Part shown: positions 63,393-64,000 of the stretch, in pieces
Layout of the letters: each line of letters starts with the position of its first letter
How positions within the stretch are numbered: the first letter of the stretch is position 1
Assembly: GCA_016584305.1 (NCBI GenBank)
Contig: JACEEZ010022975.1
Location: 202,792-266,791, forward strand
DNA length: 64,000 nucleotides
Direction: 5' to 3'
Origin: Chionoecetes opilio
Taxonomy: Eukaryota > Arthropoda > Malacostraca > Decapoda > Majidae
Program-made: the position numbers and the translations under genes
The notes under the pieces: model-generated
Database searches by the model: none
Told to the model about the DNA's origin: nothing
Seen by the model: the letters and a program-made list of their open reading frames with translations, nothing else

Positions 63393-63454
63393 CGATCCCA
63401 CCACAACACGCCGACTTGCCGTGGCGCGCAGTCGGCGGTGTTGTGGTGGGATCG
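63393..63454. repeat. Strong hairpin, 24-bp stem
   Basis: 63393-63416 pairs with 63430-63454 with a single bulged base, around a 13-base GC-rich loop. Confidence 0.85.
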
Positions 63455-63574
63455 GAATTCAACTAAAAACAATTTTTAAACCAAGACATCTGACAAAAAA
63501 CTCTAAAGATACAATAACAAGGAATTTCTTAGTCCTTATGTTAATACCATGCGTGTATTATAGTAGCATATCTA

Positions 63575-63710
63575 TCCTACGCTCGAATAGCCATTCACGT
63601 CGAATGTCCTCCGCTCGAAAAGTCATTCGCTCGAATCGGATTTCGCTCGAAAAGTCATTCGCTAGAATCGTCTTTCGACTCGAAAAGTCATTCGCTCGAA
63701 AGGTCGTGTA
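63575..63710. repeat. GCTCGAAAAGTCATTC minisatellite
   Basis: Four to five units of 15-32 bases built from 'cgctcgaaaagtcattcg' and 'cgctcgaatcggattt'. Similar TTCGAGCG motifs are at 61045-61105. Confidence 0.8.
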
Positions 63711-63964
63711 ACCGTTGTAATGTGATGATGAAAAGTATTGTAATGGTGCCTCTAACCCCTCCCTTTTTATGCTTTGCCATAGTGCCATATGACCTCGAGT
63801 CTGCACATTTCCCGCTTTTTTGCATTACAATTTATCACTCAGAAAGGGTATCGTTAGTGGATAGAGAGACAGTGAGACATGAGAAAGATGTATTGTATGT
63901 CTCTAACCCTCCTTTTCTTCCTCTTCTCTTCTGCCTCCGCTCTCTTCTCATCGTTTCTCTATGT

Positions 63965-63965
<1 letters not shown>

Positions 63966-63999
<34 letters not shown>

Positions 64000-64000
64000 C
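63966..64000. repeat. (CT)n microsatellite at window edge
   Basis: CT array continuing beyond the window. Confidence 0.9.

Overview
This is a eukaryotic, animal-type window. It has spliced exons with GT..AG borders, dense dinucleotide microsatellites, GGTTA/TTAGG-type runs and many layered transposable elements. The combination (arthropod-like neural cadherin exons, long GA/CT and CA/GT arrays, tRNA-headed SINEs, RTE/CR1-like/Jockey-like LINEs) fits a crustacean, probably a decapod. That assignment is inference from style and was not searched.

Host gene. Four clear plus-strand exons (17103-17294, 20440-20636, 29117-29306, 29597-29706) have compatible splice phases. Read in order they give one laminin G domain followed by two EGF-type cysteine modules, as in the membrane-proximal ectodomain of arthropod classical (neural-type) cadherins. 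A much weaker candidate near 45658-45790 could be the last EGF/transmembrane exon. Nearly everything else lies upstream of, or in the introns of, this gene.

Layout. 0.5-6.5 kb: a small GCATATTC-ended TIR element interrupted by a 5.8-kb DNA transposon with ~275-bp inverted repeats and a perfect 8-bp target duplication. It carries remains of a PIN-like/CXC-domain gene. 6.5-17 kb: a MITE, a tRNA-SINE, microsatellites, CR1-like LINE pieces and a tandemly duplicated minisatellite block. 17-30 kb: cadherin exons, with a deep nest (LINE, SINE-B, GCATATTC-TIR elements, RTE LINE) in one intron. 30.8-35.1 kb: a near full-length LINE lying inside a (GA)n array. 35.2-41 kb: a Harbinger derivative, a 3.1-kb GCATATTC-TIR element containing a hAT element that contains a hAT MITE, further TIR elements and a SINE. 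42-49 kb: an RT fragment in (CT)n arrays, the putative transmembrane exon, and a CR1-like LINE split by a second copy of the hAT MITE. 49-55 kb: a Jockey-like ORF1 region present twice, once with and once without a LINE insertion. 55-64 kb: degraded repeats, an RTE copy, a foldback element, a SINE and GA arrays.

How the parts relate: the elements are parasites of a large cadherin locus rather than a pathway. Insertions within insertions, with readable target duplications, give a relative chronology. The strongest candidates for something undescribed are the CXC/PIN TIR transposon, the GCATATTC family with 9-bp duplications, and a LINE family that appears to insert into (GA)n microsatellites. 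Sequence between about 44.5 and 62 kb looks error-rich (homopolymer inflation, many indels), so broken frames there may be technical.
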